64,000 nt of DNA from Phocaeicola sartorii JCM 17136 = DSM 21941 (GTDB lineage: Bacteria > Bacteroidota > Bacteroidia > Bacteroidales > Bacteroidaceae), in NCBI RefSeq assembly GCF_000614185.1, contig NZ_BAKM01000014.1, positions 56,240-120,239 of the forward strand, written 5' to 3'. Both the position numbers and the translations under genes were made by a program. Every line of letters begins with the position of its first letter. Position 1 is the first letter of the stretch. Below the pieces are notes generated by a model that was given only the letters and a program-made list of their open reading frames with translations, did not search any database and was not told where the DNA came from. Shown here piece by piece: positions 9,702-17,752 of the stretch.

Positions 9702-11252
9702 TTATCGCTTCAAGGAACGCCCGTCGTCTATATCGTCATAGTTGCCTTTCTGTCCGACTTCCCATTCCCGTTTTTCATCGTGGCTTCCTTCTCCGTGGTC
9801 ACGCATCTTGTTATGACGGGAGAGTGGCTTATTGGCTGAGTGCTTCGAGTGTAGTTGTTTAATCGGCTTTCTTTTTAGTCGCTCCAGATCGAAGCCCTCT
9901 TCTGATAGGTTGATGATGATATGCTTCTTGAAGTTGATGGCGTATGTGGCATCCGCCTCTTGACGGATGATGAATCCTTCCTCACGAAGGGCACTTCTGA
10001 CGGAGGTAACGGTTTCATCTGCGAAGATTTCTTTCAGGCGATTGATGGCATCCGTACAAGATTGTGGTCTTTTCAACGAGAGAGAAACAAGGTCGGGACG
10101 GTTCACCTTATAGATTTTGCAAAGCAAATCACGTTCTGACTCTGTGGTGGGTCGGAACTTCTCCACCAGCTCGATGCGGTTGTTACGGTCTATGGCTTTT
10201 GCCATAAACGGTTTCAAGGGACGGGATTCCCCGTTGAAGTAGATGACACCTTTTTTGATATAGGCATGACGCTTCTTCAATTTATGGAATATCTCGCCTT
10301 GGGTTATCTTGGGATTGAGGGTAAGCAACCGGTCAATGAAATCCTCTATGCGGTCAAAGCGTTGTTCGGGGGTGGCGAAGTCCAATAGTTCATCAATAGC
10401 CAATACTCTTGCTCCGTGGATGACGGTCTTGTTGGCGTGGTCAACGAGTATGTAGCCGTATGCCGCATCCTTCTTTCCGAAGAACACGATGTCAATGCCG
10501 AACTTGGTTTTCAATTCCTTTTGTAGTTCCTCCTTGTTGGAACTTACGTCCCGATACTTTTTAAGGATGCTCCGAAGCTGGCGGTTACGTCCTCTGTTAT
10601 AGTTGCCTTTCTTATACAATGCCTCAATGTCGGTAAGAGGCACTTTCTCCTGTACCTTGCCGCCATGTTTGACAAAGACGGTGCCGTCTTTTTGATAGAC
10701 CTCGTAGCCCATCGAAGTCATTACGGCTTTGAACTGGGCAAAAGAGGAGAAGGTGTATTGTTTGGCTGCATCTATGTCTTTCTCTACCTTTTGCTTTCTG
10801 TCATTACCCAATATGCGGTCAATCACTTCCTGTGAACGTCTGCGCTCGTGGTCGTGCTGTATCTTCTTGCCATCGGGAGCGATGCGGGAGGTAACGATAT
10901 GCAGATGGGTGTTGTCGGTATCATAATGGGAATAGACCAACAAGGGTTGTCCTTCCTCTCCATATCCCATTTCAGTTAGATAGCGATGAGCGAAGTCTAA
11001 CAACTCGGATTCCGTCATTTCATGCCCTTTACAGGAAAAGGCAACGTGGAACTGCGCCTTCTCAATACGGGTGTTCCGGGAAGTGTACTCCTGAAGGTAT
11101 GTGACCAGTTCTTCCGGGGTAGGCTTGCCGAATGTACCGAGTGTGCCGAAGTTCCGCATTTCGAGCATACGGGCAACTCCTTTCGCAACTTTGCGTTCAT
11201 TGTAACCGACTGCGTGGAAGTTCGTGCTTCCGGGTAATATGGTGGCTATCAT
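9702..11252 (-). CDS. mobB: Relaxase/mobilization nuclease (MobB type)
   Basis: 516-residue relaxase. The N-terminal ~180 residues match the Relaxase (MOBP-like) domain: FGTLGTFGKP near residue 35, FHVAFSCKGHE, and the metal-binding histidine cluster SHYDTDNTHLHIVTSR near residues 107-122. The remainder is basic and helix-rich, usual for relaxase C-termini that bind DNA or the coupling protein. It nicks oriT and stays bound to the transferred strand. The small accessory protein precedes it in the same operon. No coupling-protein gene follows; the transfer operon begins 171 bp further on. Confidence 0.9.
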   Translation of the reverse strand: MIATILPGSTNFHAVGYNERKVAKGVARMLEMRNFGTLGTFGKPTPEELVTYLQEYTSRNTRIEKAQFHVAFSCKGHEMTESELLDFAHRYLTEMGYGEEGQPLLVYSHYDTDNTHLHIVTSRIAPDGKKIQHDHERRRSQEVIDRILGNDRKQKVEKDIDAAKQYTFSSFAQFKAVMTSMGYEVYQKDGTVFVKHGGKVQEKVPLTDIEALYKKGNYNRGRNRQLRSILKKYRDVSSNKEELQKELKTKFGIDIVFFGKKDAAYGYILVDHANKTVIHGARVLAIDELLDFATPEQRFDRIEDFIDRLLTLNPKITQGEIFHKLKKRHAYIKKGVIYFNGESRPLKPFMAKAIDRNNRIELVEKFRPTTESERDLLCKIYKVNRPDLVSLSLKRPQSCTDAINRLKEIFADETVTSVRSALREEGFIIRQEADATYAINFKKHIIINLSEEGFDLERLKRKPIKQLHSKHSANKPLSRHNKMRDHGEGSHDEKREWEVGQKGNYDDIDDGRSLKR

Positions 11253-11386
11253 ACTTGGGGAACTTTATCTTTGGATAATGTGACTATGGTGTTCTGATAG
11301 GATGTAACCGTGGTTACTCAGTATCTCGGTTATTCGGTTTCCATTATCAGGATTACTATATAATTAGGTATAAGTGAACTCTTGAA

Positions 11387-11767
11387 CTATAGTTTGACAG
11401 CCTTGCGTGTCACGGTTTCAAGGTTTCTCTTTATCTCGTTCAGTGTTTTTTGGGTTTCAAGGATAGCCGGCATCAAGACCTCGCGGATATAGCTGGGTGG
11501 AAGTAACCCGGCTACCGAGAGTTCATTGGCTCTCTTAACCGACTGGTTCAGGTTACTGCCTGCCCAGGATAGTTCATCCCGGAATTTCCGGTAAAACGAA
11601 CCGAGGTTATTGATTAGTTCTAACCGTTGTCTGGCATCGGTGTCTGAATACTCTGCCAATGCTGCACGTATGTAATCAGCGACAGGTTTTCCCTTCGCTT
11701 TTTCTTTAAGCATGGACTGTTCCTCCGGGGTCAGTCGTAACTGATAAACTTTGGTTCTTCGTTTCAT
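11387..11767 (-). CDS. mobA: Mobilization accessory protein (MobA-like, ribbon-helix-helix)
   Basis: 126 residues. I chose the start at MKRRTKVYQLRLTPEEQ; a longer frame exists but lacks support. The N-terminus (YQLRLTPEEQSMLKEKAKG, then VADYIRAALAEY) is a ribbon-helix-helix unit like those of relaxosome accessory proteins. The C-terminus is helical, with LSWAGSNLNQSVKRANELS, which is seen in MobC-family mobilization proteins. It should bind oriT and recruit the relaxase encoded next. An oriT is therefore expected close to this gene, most likely in the non-coding DNA upstream of it. Confidence 0.82.
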   Translation of the reverse strand: MKRRTKVYQLRLTPEEQSMLKEKAKGKPVADYIRAALAEYSDTDARQRLELINNLGSFYRKFRDELSWAGSNLNQSVKRANELSVAGLLPPSYIREVLMPAILETQKTLNEIKRNLETVTRKAVKL

Positions 11768-11962
11768 CTTACTATGATACTTGGGTAAAACTGGTTTTCT
11801 GAACCTTCTTTCGCAGGGCGAAACAGCGTGAAACCGCTCCGATGCGGCAGCAGTCGGCAAGTCACCTTTTCAGGACGAAACGAAGTTTTGTAATGACAAA
11901 GGTACAACTTGCTTGACAAATCCTGCAACGCAGTTCGATGTCCTCCAAGGTTCGTTTTACAA

Positions 11963-12005
11963 CAAAATTACCGCTGAAACTCCTCTCGGAACGAAATACG
12001 CAACA
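11963..12005 (-). promoter_or_regulatory. Promoter of the mobilization operon (twin of the transfer promoter)
   Basis: Minus-strand TGTTGCGTATTTCGTT, 19 bp, then TAATTTTG: the same 16-mer and the same spacing as upstream of ParA/TraA. The start of the accessory mobilization gene is about 196 bp downstream, leaving a long leader. Confidence 0.6.
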
Positions 12006-12560
12006 GATTTTTCTGAAAGTGGTATTCTCTAACCAAGGTTACTTTAACCCGATAGCCAAAGATATAGGGTAGCTCGTTATCCGCATCCTGAAACATCCTG
12101 ATGCGGTGTAACCGAGATACCTTGATTACTTAACCAAGATGCCGAATAGTACAGATTCTTCGGTTTATCGAACTGGAGTTATCAATAACTATGATACTTT
12201 AAGTAACGTGATACTTCGGTTTCAAGGTTACATTGTTTCATTAACCTTAGACACTGCTATCAGCAAACCACGCTACCAATCGACCATGATTCTTTGGCAG
12301 CCTAATACGATAGACACTTGTAACCAAGTAAATAAGGTTAGTGGATATGCTATACCCAAGGTATCGTTTAACCAAGGTATCGTGGTTAGAAGAGTTCTTT
12401 TACCAAGACAATAGGGAAATAAAGTGTTATCATATGATGTAATTTGAGCAAGCAATAAACATATCAAGAGGTCAACATAATTGGGATAGAATGGTAATTT
12501 AACCAAGTGTTCAAGGTTAGAACAACCTCTGTTCAATGATACCTAAAAGCTTGAAAGCAA
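12006..12560. repeat. Array of GGTTA/TAACC half-sites in non-coding DNA
   Basis: This is most of a 0.9-kb stretch without a convincing gene. It contains repeated TAACC and GGTTA words, often paired as dyads (TAACCAAGGTTA at 12030-12041; TAACC and GGTTA around 12321-12340, 12369-12388 and 12500-12519), and a tandem CCAAGGTATCGT at 12356-12367 and 12372-12383. Similar words occur at 9575-9626 and 11305-11332, also between genes. Weak open frames here look accidental. The array may hold oriT, regulator sites, or both. Confidence 0.6.
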
Positions 12561-12650
12561 GGTAAAAAAGTATCGTTTGATGTCATAAAAAGCGGCACTT
12601 TCTCTTTGCTATATCACTGATTTTCACTATATTTACATATAGGAATAGCC

Positions 12651-12683
12651 TTTGATTGGCTACATTATTTACGCTAAAATTTG
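12651..12683 (+). promoter_or_regulatory. Possible promoter abutting the small membrane gene
   Basis: TTTG, 20 bp, then TAAAATTTG, close to the Bacteroides promoter pattern but with one extra base in the -7 box. The box ends 6 bp before the ATG, so transcription from it would give an almost leaderless mRNA. Confidence 0.35.
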
Positions 12684-12689
12684 AAAGTT

Positions 12690-12917
12690 ATGTTGTTTGA
12701 ATTGCTATTCCTCATATACTTGCTCCCGGTCATCTTATTGATAGGGTTGCTATTGAAGGCGGCTCGTTGGATTATCGTAAACGTATTCCGGCTGGCTATC
12801 TGGATTATCAAGACTGCCTTTGTTTTACTGTGGAAGGGACTGCTCTTGATTACCGGTTTGGTAGTAGGCAAGATGGTAGCCAACCGCAATCAAACCGATA
12901 GAGGCAGATACAATTAA
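12690..12917 (+). CDS. Small membrane protein, unknown
   Basis: 75 residues, strongly hydrophobic: two or three membrane segments between residues 2 and 62 (LLFLIYLLPVILLIGLLLKA, AFVLLWKGLLLITGLVVGKM), then a short polar tail NRNQTDRGRYN. The ATG is preferred over an upstream TTG. It is the only plus-strand gene in the element segment and stands between the mobilization region and the integrase. An imperfect hairpin follows the stop. I do not recognise a family. Confidence 0.5.
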   Translation: MLFELLFLIYLLPVILLIGLLLKAARWIIVNVFRLAIWIIKTAFVLLWKGLLLITGLVVGKMVANRNQTDRGRYN

Positions 12918-13009
12918 AGCCGCACCAATCAAAAAGACTGATACGGCTCATAGGGGAGTGGAGCTTAATTCTTCCCTTGGGTTAAGGGTTGGCTTCTACA
13001 ACACATCGG

Positions 13010-14503
13010 CTAAAAACCTTTGCCTTTGCTTCTTTCATAAACGACTTCCTTTCTTGAATCGCAATTCAGCAGGCGAAATTGAACGGTGCAACCTGTAGGG
13101 ATGTCCTTGGGTAGTTGTTTGACAAGTTCCGCAATGACTTCATCCGCATTACTGAAACCTATATCCGTAAGTTCGCTTACCACATCCCCCTTGAAATAGG
13201 CACGACCATAAATCATCATCTTCTTTGAGATACGGAACAACTTATCTTCTGAGGCTTCAATGTCCTTTGCTTTTCCTTGCTTGCTCTTCTTGCTGCTAAA
13301 GAAAATGAAGTCGATAACTTTTGCATTCAGTTCCCACGCCGGAGTGAAATCCAACTTAACATACCCACGGGTAATGTTAAGACCATGACTGTGATTCATC
13401 CCGAAAGCCACTTCATACAAGTTGGCATCACAATCGTTTTGGGCAATGGTGCCCCAAGTATGCCGGAAGGTATAATAGCAGTAGAAGTCCTCTTTCTTCA
13501 TCCCCATATCTATACAGATTTTACGGATGCCGATATTCACATTTGCGTTAAAACTATCGGAGTTGCTGTACCGTTGATGGAAATTGAACAGGTATTCATC
13601 CTTTTCATCTGACAGGTACTTGTCAAAAGTAGATTGGATGAATGGTTCAACTCGCATTTCGATGTAGGCTTCATCCCGACGGCTATGCTTGGTTTTGGCT
13701 CTCTTATAGCCAATGACACCATCTTTGTAATCCTCCTTTTTGAGTTCATACATATCAACCGTGTTGATACCACCCAAGCAAAGAGATAGAAGTGCCACGT
13801 CTCTACCCAATTCGGGGAGAGAAGAAATCATCTTGCTTTGAGGAAGCGGGCGATTGAAGAACTCACGGCAAGCCTCGGCACTGATGGCACGTTGAACAGT
13901 GCTATCAGACTTTGGAATTTGTATCTTATTCCAAGGGTTGAACTTAATGCGAATCATTCCACGTTCTTCATCATTCAACTCCATGATGGCTTTCTTGTAA
14001 ATCTGCCGAACACAAGTAGGGTACATTTCCTTCGCGCGATTCGTCTTAGACAACTGTTCTATCCATAAATTCAATACAGTAGAAGTAAGCTGGCTAAACA
14101 TGAGCTGGTTTGAACCGACATAACGCTCCAAATGATTAACGGCAAGATGATAGTTCTTAGCCGTCCGTTCATGTCCGTTCTTTTCCATTTTACCAATGAA
14201 GGTTCGAGCATATTCGCTGAAACATACATCAGCATCATTCTTTAATAGATACTCGATAACCTCCTTTATATCCCAGTGGTCAGCGCACACTCGATTTAAC
14301 CGGTCGGTATATTGCCGAATGAGCATAGCGCAATACTCATTGACAACCGGGTCTGTCAATTCACCATTTTTTGCGATGTGGGCTTCATCAACGATTTTGT
14401 TCGTCTTGATGTAACTTGACTTACGCTGATGCGTCAGTCTGATGTAAACCGTGTAAAAGCCATCGCCACGCGGTTTCTTTACCGTTGCTTTTAATGTCGT
14501 CAT
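13010..14503 (-). CDS. int: Tyrosine recombinase (integrase) of the element
   Basis: 497-residue site-specific recombinase of the Bacteroidetes phage/CTn type. The N-terminal arm-binding domain is near residues 1-90, a SAM-like core-binding domain near 95-200, and the catalytic domain from ~215. Box II reads YTFRHTW, with Tyr in place of the usual His of HxxR, and the end has GMNHSHGLNITRGYVKLDF with the likely nucleophile Tyr. The box I position, normally LRG or similar with a catalytic Arg, reads CLGGINTVD, so that Arg is missing. About 120 residues extend beyond the nucleophile. It lies at the element end next to the attachment repeat, as expected. Confidence 0.9.
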   Translation of the reverse strand: MTTLKATVKKPRGDGFYTVYIRLTHQRKSSYIKTNKIVDEAHIAKNGELTDPVVNEYCAMLIRQYTDRLNRVCADHWDIKEVIEYLLKNDADVCFSEYARTFIGKMEKNGHERTAKNYHLAVNHLERYVGSNQLMFSQLTSTVLNLWIEQLSKTNRAKEMYPTCVRQIYKKAIMELNDEERGMIRIKFNPWNKIQIPKSDSTVQRAISAEACREFFNRPLPQSKMISSLPELGRDVALLSLCLGGINTVDMYELKKEDYKDGVIGYKRAKTKHSRRDEAYIEMRVEPFIQSTFDKYLSDEKDEYLFNFHQRYSNSDSFNANVNIGIRKICIDMGMKKEDFYCYYTFRHTWGTIAQNDCDANLYEVAFGMNHSHGLNITRGYVKLDFTPAWELNAKVIDFIFFSSKKSKQGKAKDIEASEDKLFRISKKMMIYGRAYFKGDVVSELTDIGFSNADEVIAELVKQLPKDIPTGCTVQFRLLNCDSRKEVVYERSKGKGF

Positions 14504-14522
14504 ATCCTTCTTTTAATTTTAA

Positions 14523-14587
14523 GGGGTAAATACTCTAAAATAATCCGGGGTAAACAGGGGTAAACATGGTGATTTCCGGGGTAAACA
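14523..14587 (+). repeat. Four direct repeats GGGGTAAA(C/T)A, possible integrase arm sites
   Basis: Copies begin at 14523 (ending TA), 14547, 14557 and 14578; the last three are GGGGTAAACA. Spacings of 24, 10 and 21 bp put several on one face of the helix. They lie 20-84 bp upstream of the integrase start, where arm-type binding sites or autoregulatory sites would be expected. Confidence 0.6.
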
Positions 14588-14654
14588 TATGGAAAACATT
14601 TCCGTTCATTTGGCTCATTTTTTGCGGTCAAGTGTACGAACCGTCCAAGCGCAA

Positions 14655-14697
14655 ATCAGGCTGTAATCACCGTTAAAACAGTAGATTACAGCCTGAT
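14655..14697. repeat. Perfect 14-bp inverted repeat
   Basis: ATCAGGCTGTAATC and its exact complement are separated by 15 bp. No T-run follows, so it does not look like a terminator. It may be a recombination directionality or integrase accessory site. Confidence 0.55.
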
Positions 14698-14720
14698 ATA
14701 AAGATTATCTATTTAGAGTA

Positions 14721-14745
14721 TTATTCCTCTATTGCAGCCTGCGCC
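14721..14745. repeat. Attachment-site repeat, element-side copy
   Basis: 25 bp matching the ppdK 3' end at 23 of 25 positions (core CCTCTATTGCAGC then TGCGCC). On the minus strand it still encodes a ppdK-like tail, AQAAIEE followed by a stop. This suggests a second attachment core or a displaced ppdK 3' end. Confidence 0.65.
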
Positions 14746-14835
14746 ACATCGTTACCTCTTTGATTCTTAGTGTTTTGAATATCCGCTGACAAACAAAAGA
14801 AAAACAAAATAACGATTTCGCCAGGTTTATGAGGT

Positions 14836-14860
14836 TTATCCCTCTATTGCAGCTTGCGCC
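14836..14860. repeat. Attachment-site repeat, ppdK-side copy
   Basis: Overlaps the last eight codons of ppdK, which encode AQAAIEG and the stop. Elements that target a gene's 3' end rebuild it on integration, so ppdK remains complete. Confidence 0.65.
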
Positions 14861-17556
14861 GCCGCCAGTCTGGCGATAGGCACGCGGAACGGAGAACAAG
14901 ACACATAGTTCAAACCTACTTTATGACAGAACTTCACTGATGAAGGTTCACCACCATGTTCGCCGCAGATACCGCATTTCAAGTCAGGACGGACTGAACG
15001 GCCTTTATCTACTGCCATTTCAATCAGTTGGCCTACACCATTCTGGTCGAGTACCTGGAACGGGTCTACTTTCAAAATCTTCTTTTCCAGATATACCGGC
15101 AAGAAGGAAGCGATATCGTCACGAGAATAACCGAAGGTCATCTGCGTCAAGTCATTGGTACCGAATGAGAAATATTCTGCACGGCTGGCAATGCGGTTGG
15201 CGGTCAAAGCTGCACGCGGAATTTCAATCATAGTACCTACTTTGAACGGAATTTCCATACCTTCCTTTTCAAACAATGCTGCTGCGGCATTACGGATGAC
15301 TTTTTCCTGAGCTTCGAACTCATACAGGATACCGGTCAGCGGAACCATGATTTCGGGATGAGGATCATAGCCTTCCTTCTTCAGTTCGATTGCTGCACCC
15401 AAGATAGCTTGAGTCTGCATTTCGGTGATTTCGGGATAAGTGTTACCCAAACGGCAACCGCGGTGGCCCAACATCGGATTGTGTTCACACAAACTTTCCA
15501 CACGTTTTTTGATTTCCTGTACGGTCACACCCATTGCCTTGGCCATTTCTTCCTGACCTTTTGCATCGTGGGGAACGAATTCGTGCAAAGGAGGATCGAG
15601 CAGACGAACATTCACCGGACATCCGTCCATAGCCTTGAAGATGCCCTTGAAGTCAGCCTTCTGATAGGGAAGCAATTTGGCTAGAGCTTTTCTACGTCCT
15701 TCTACATCCGGTGACAGAATCATTTCACGCATAGCGACAATCTTTTCAGCATCAAAGAACATGTGTTCTGTACGGCAAAGACCAATACCTGAAGCGCCAA
15801 AGGCACGAGCCACTTCCGCATCATGCGGAGTATCAGCGTTAGTGCGGACATTCAACTTGGTATATTTGTTGCAAAGATCCATCAATGCGGCGAAATCGCC
15901 TGAAACTTCGGCTGCCTTGGTTTCCACTTTACCTTTATATACTTCACCGGTGGTACCGTTCAGAGAGATGAAATCACCTTCTTTCAGTGTCACACCTTCA
16001 ATTTCTACCGTACGTGCCTTGTAATCCACATTGATAGCACCGGCGCCGGATACGCAGCATTTACCCATGCCACGGGCCACAACAGCAGCGTGGGAAGTCA
16101 TACCGCCACGTGCGGTTAAGATGCCTTGTGCCACTGCCATACCTGCCAAGTCTTCCGGAGAAGTCTCAATACGTACCATTACCACTTTCTTGCCGTCGGC
16201 AGCCCATTTGGCAGCGTCCTCGGCAAAAAATACAATCTGACCGGTAGCTGCACCCGGAGAAGCGGGTAGACCACGAGTCAATACTTTCGCTTCTTTCAAT
16301 GCTTTCTTATCGAATACAGGGTGGAGCAGTTCGTCCAATTTATTAGGTTCGCAACGCTCCAGCGCTGTTTTTTCATCAATCATACCCTGACGCAGCAGGT
16401 CCATGGCGATTTTTACCATAGCGGCTCCGGTACGTTTACCGTTACGAGTCTGCAAGAACCATAGTTTTCCTTCCTGCACGGTAAATTCCATATCCTGCAT
16501 GTCGCAGTAGTGGTTTTCCAGTTTGGTCTGCAGGGCATCCAGTTCCTTGTAGATTTCCGGCATGGCTTCTTCCATAGAAGGATATTTGGCTATGCGTTCT
16601 TCTTCAGAAATGCCTGCACGTTCAGCCCACCGCTGAGATCCTATCTTAGTGATTTGCTGCGGAGTACGGATACCGGCCACAACGTCTTCACCTTGTGCGT
16701 TGATCAGATACTCACCGTTGAACAAATCCTCACCGTTGCCTGCATCGCGAGAGAAGCAAACACCGGTAGCCGAAGTGTCTCCCATGTTACCGAACACCAT
16801 TGCCTGCACGCTTACGGCAGTACCCCATTCGGCAGGAATGCCTTCCATCTTGCGGTAAAGAATGGCACGTTCGTTCATCCAGCTGCGGAATACGGCACAG
16901 ATGGCACCCCACAGTTGTTCGTATGCGCAAGCCGGGAAATCTTGCCCTGTTTGTTCCTTTACAGCTGCTTTGAAACGTTTAACCAGTTCCTTCAGATCTT
17001 CCACTTCCAGTTCGTTGTCCAGCTTCACGCCTTTTTCTTCTTTTACTTTCTCGATGATTTCCTCGAACGGATCGATGTCTTCCTTATTCACCGGCTTCAT
17101 ACCCAGTACCACATCACCATACATTTGTACGAAACGACGGTATGAATCCCATGCGAAACGTGGACGTCCGGTCTTGCGGCTCAGACCTTCCACCACTTCG
17201 TCATTCAAACCCAAGTTAAGGATGGTATCCATCATACCCGGCATGGAAGCGCGGGCACCTGAACGTACGGAAACCAATAACGGATTTTCTACATCACCGA
17301 ATTTGGAGTTCATCAGATTCTCGATATTGGCGATAGCTTTCTCAACATCCGTTTTCAGCAATTCCACTACTTTATCTTTGCCTAACTCATAATATTCGCT
17401 ACAAACTTCGGTGGTGATTGTGAATCCCGGAGGTACGGGAACACCGATTAGATTCATTTCAGCCAGGTTAGCGCCTTTTCCACCAAGCAGATTTCTCATG
17501 TCTGCTTTTCCTTCAGCTTGTCCGTTGCCGAAGGTGTAAACTCTTTTTTTATCCAT
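14836..17556 (-). CDS. ppdK: Pyruvate, phosphate dikinase
   Basis: 906 residues, full length. Start at MDKKRVYTFGNG; the longer frame lacks family support. It interconverts pyruvate, ATP and phosphate with phosphoenolpyruvate, AMP and pyrophosphate. The N-terminal nucleotide-binding domain has NLLGGKGANLAEM; the swivelling phosphohistidine domain has GGMTSHAAVVARGMGKCCV; the C-terminal PEP-binding barrel has NPMLGHRGCRLG and CGICGEHGG. In anaerobic Bacteroides it works in glycolysis/gluconeogenesis using pyrophosphate. The 3' end is the integration target of the neighbouring element. Confidence 0.97.
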   Translation of the reverse strand: MDKKRVYTFGNGQAEGKADMRNLLGGKGANLAEMNLIGVPVPPGFTITTEVCSEYYELGKDKVVELLKTDVEKAIANIENLMNSKFGDVENPLLVSVRSGARASMPGMMDTILNLGLNDEVVEGLSRKTGRPRFAWDSYRRFVQMYGDVVLGMKPVNKEDIDPFEEIIEKVKEEKGVKLDNELEVEDLKELVKRFKAAVKEQTGQDFPACAYEQLWGAICAVFRSWMNERAILYRKMEGIPAEWGTAVSVQAMVFGNMGDTSATGVCFSRDAGNGEDLFNGEYLINAQGEDVVAGIRTPQQITKIGSQRWAERAGISEEERIAKYPSMEEAMPEIYKELDALQTKLENHYCDMQDMEFTVQEGKLWFLQTRNGKRTGAAMVKIAMDLLRQGMIDEKTALERCEPNKLDELLHPVFDKKALKEAKVLTRGLPASPGAATGQIVFFAEDAAKWAADGKKVVMVRIETSPEDLAGMAVAQGILTARGGMTSHAAVVARGMGKCCVSGAGAINVDYKARTVEIEGVTLKEGDFISLNGTTGEVYKGKVETKAAEVSGDFAALMDLCNKYTKLNVRTNADTPHDAEVARAFGASGIGLCRTEHMFFDAEKIVAMREMILSPDVEGRRKALAKLLPYQKADFKGIFKAMDGCPVNVRLLDPPLHEFVPHDAKGQEEMAKAMGVTVQEIKKRVESLCEHNPMLGHRGCRLGNTYPEITEMQTQAILGAAIELKKEGYDPHPEIMVPLTGILYEFEAQEKVIRNAAAALFEKEGMEIPFKVGTMIEIPRAALTANRIASRAEYFSFGTNDLTQMTFGYSRDDIASFLPVYLEKKILKVDPFQVLDQNGVGQLIEMAVDKGRSVRPDLKCGICGEHGGEPSSVKFCHKVGLNYVSCSPFRVPIARLAAAQAAIEG

Positions 17557-17597
17557 AATAATGTATTTAAAGTTAACTCGCTCAAAAAATGTAATCG

Positions 17598-17628
17598 CAA
17601 AACTATACATATTTTATTTATCTCCAAA
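17598..17628 (-). promoter_or_regulatory. ppdK promoter
   Basis: Minus-strand TTTG, exactly 19 bp, then TAGTTTTG, matching the Bacteroides -33/-7 consensus. It lies 41 bp upstream of the ppdK ATG. Confidence 0.7.
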
Positions 17629-17752
17629 CGATTTACTAAAAAAAATAGTAGAAATTGCAATTCCTACTTTACAATTTTAATATCTTCCGATTTATGAAGA
17701 GATATTCGGGGAAAATGCTTAAATTTGTCCCCAAATTAACTTATTCGGAAAA

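Larger units (their letters stand above)
1..14745. mobile_element. Integrated conjugative element (conjugative transposon), partial; right end at ppdK
   Basis: A contiguous block of Bacteroidetes conjugation genes (TraK to TraA, relaxase, mobilization accessory protein) ends with a tyrosine integrase and then a 25-bp repeat matching the 3' end of ppdK. This is the layout of CTn-type elements that integrate by site-specific recombination. All recognised transfer genes are on the minus strand and point away from the integrase. The left end, any cargo, the coupling protein and the far attachment repeat are not in the window. The right boundary is inferred from the repeat and could be either of its two copies. 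Confidence 0.85.
14504..14835. other. Element-end region upstream of the integrase: repeats and a dyad, no gene
   Basis: Contains four GGGGTAAA-type direct repeats just upstream of the integrase, a 14-bp inverted repeat at 14655-14668/14684-14697, and one copy of the 25-bp attachment repeat. The 90 bp between the two attachment repeats show no gene. Confidence 0.7.

Noticed and set aside
12139..12536. Two overlapping open frames on opposite strands in the motif array
   Set aside because: Both consist largely of the repeated TAACC/GGTTA words, have no domain-like pattern, and contradict each other in strand.
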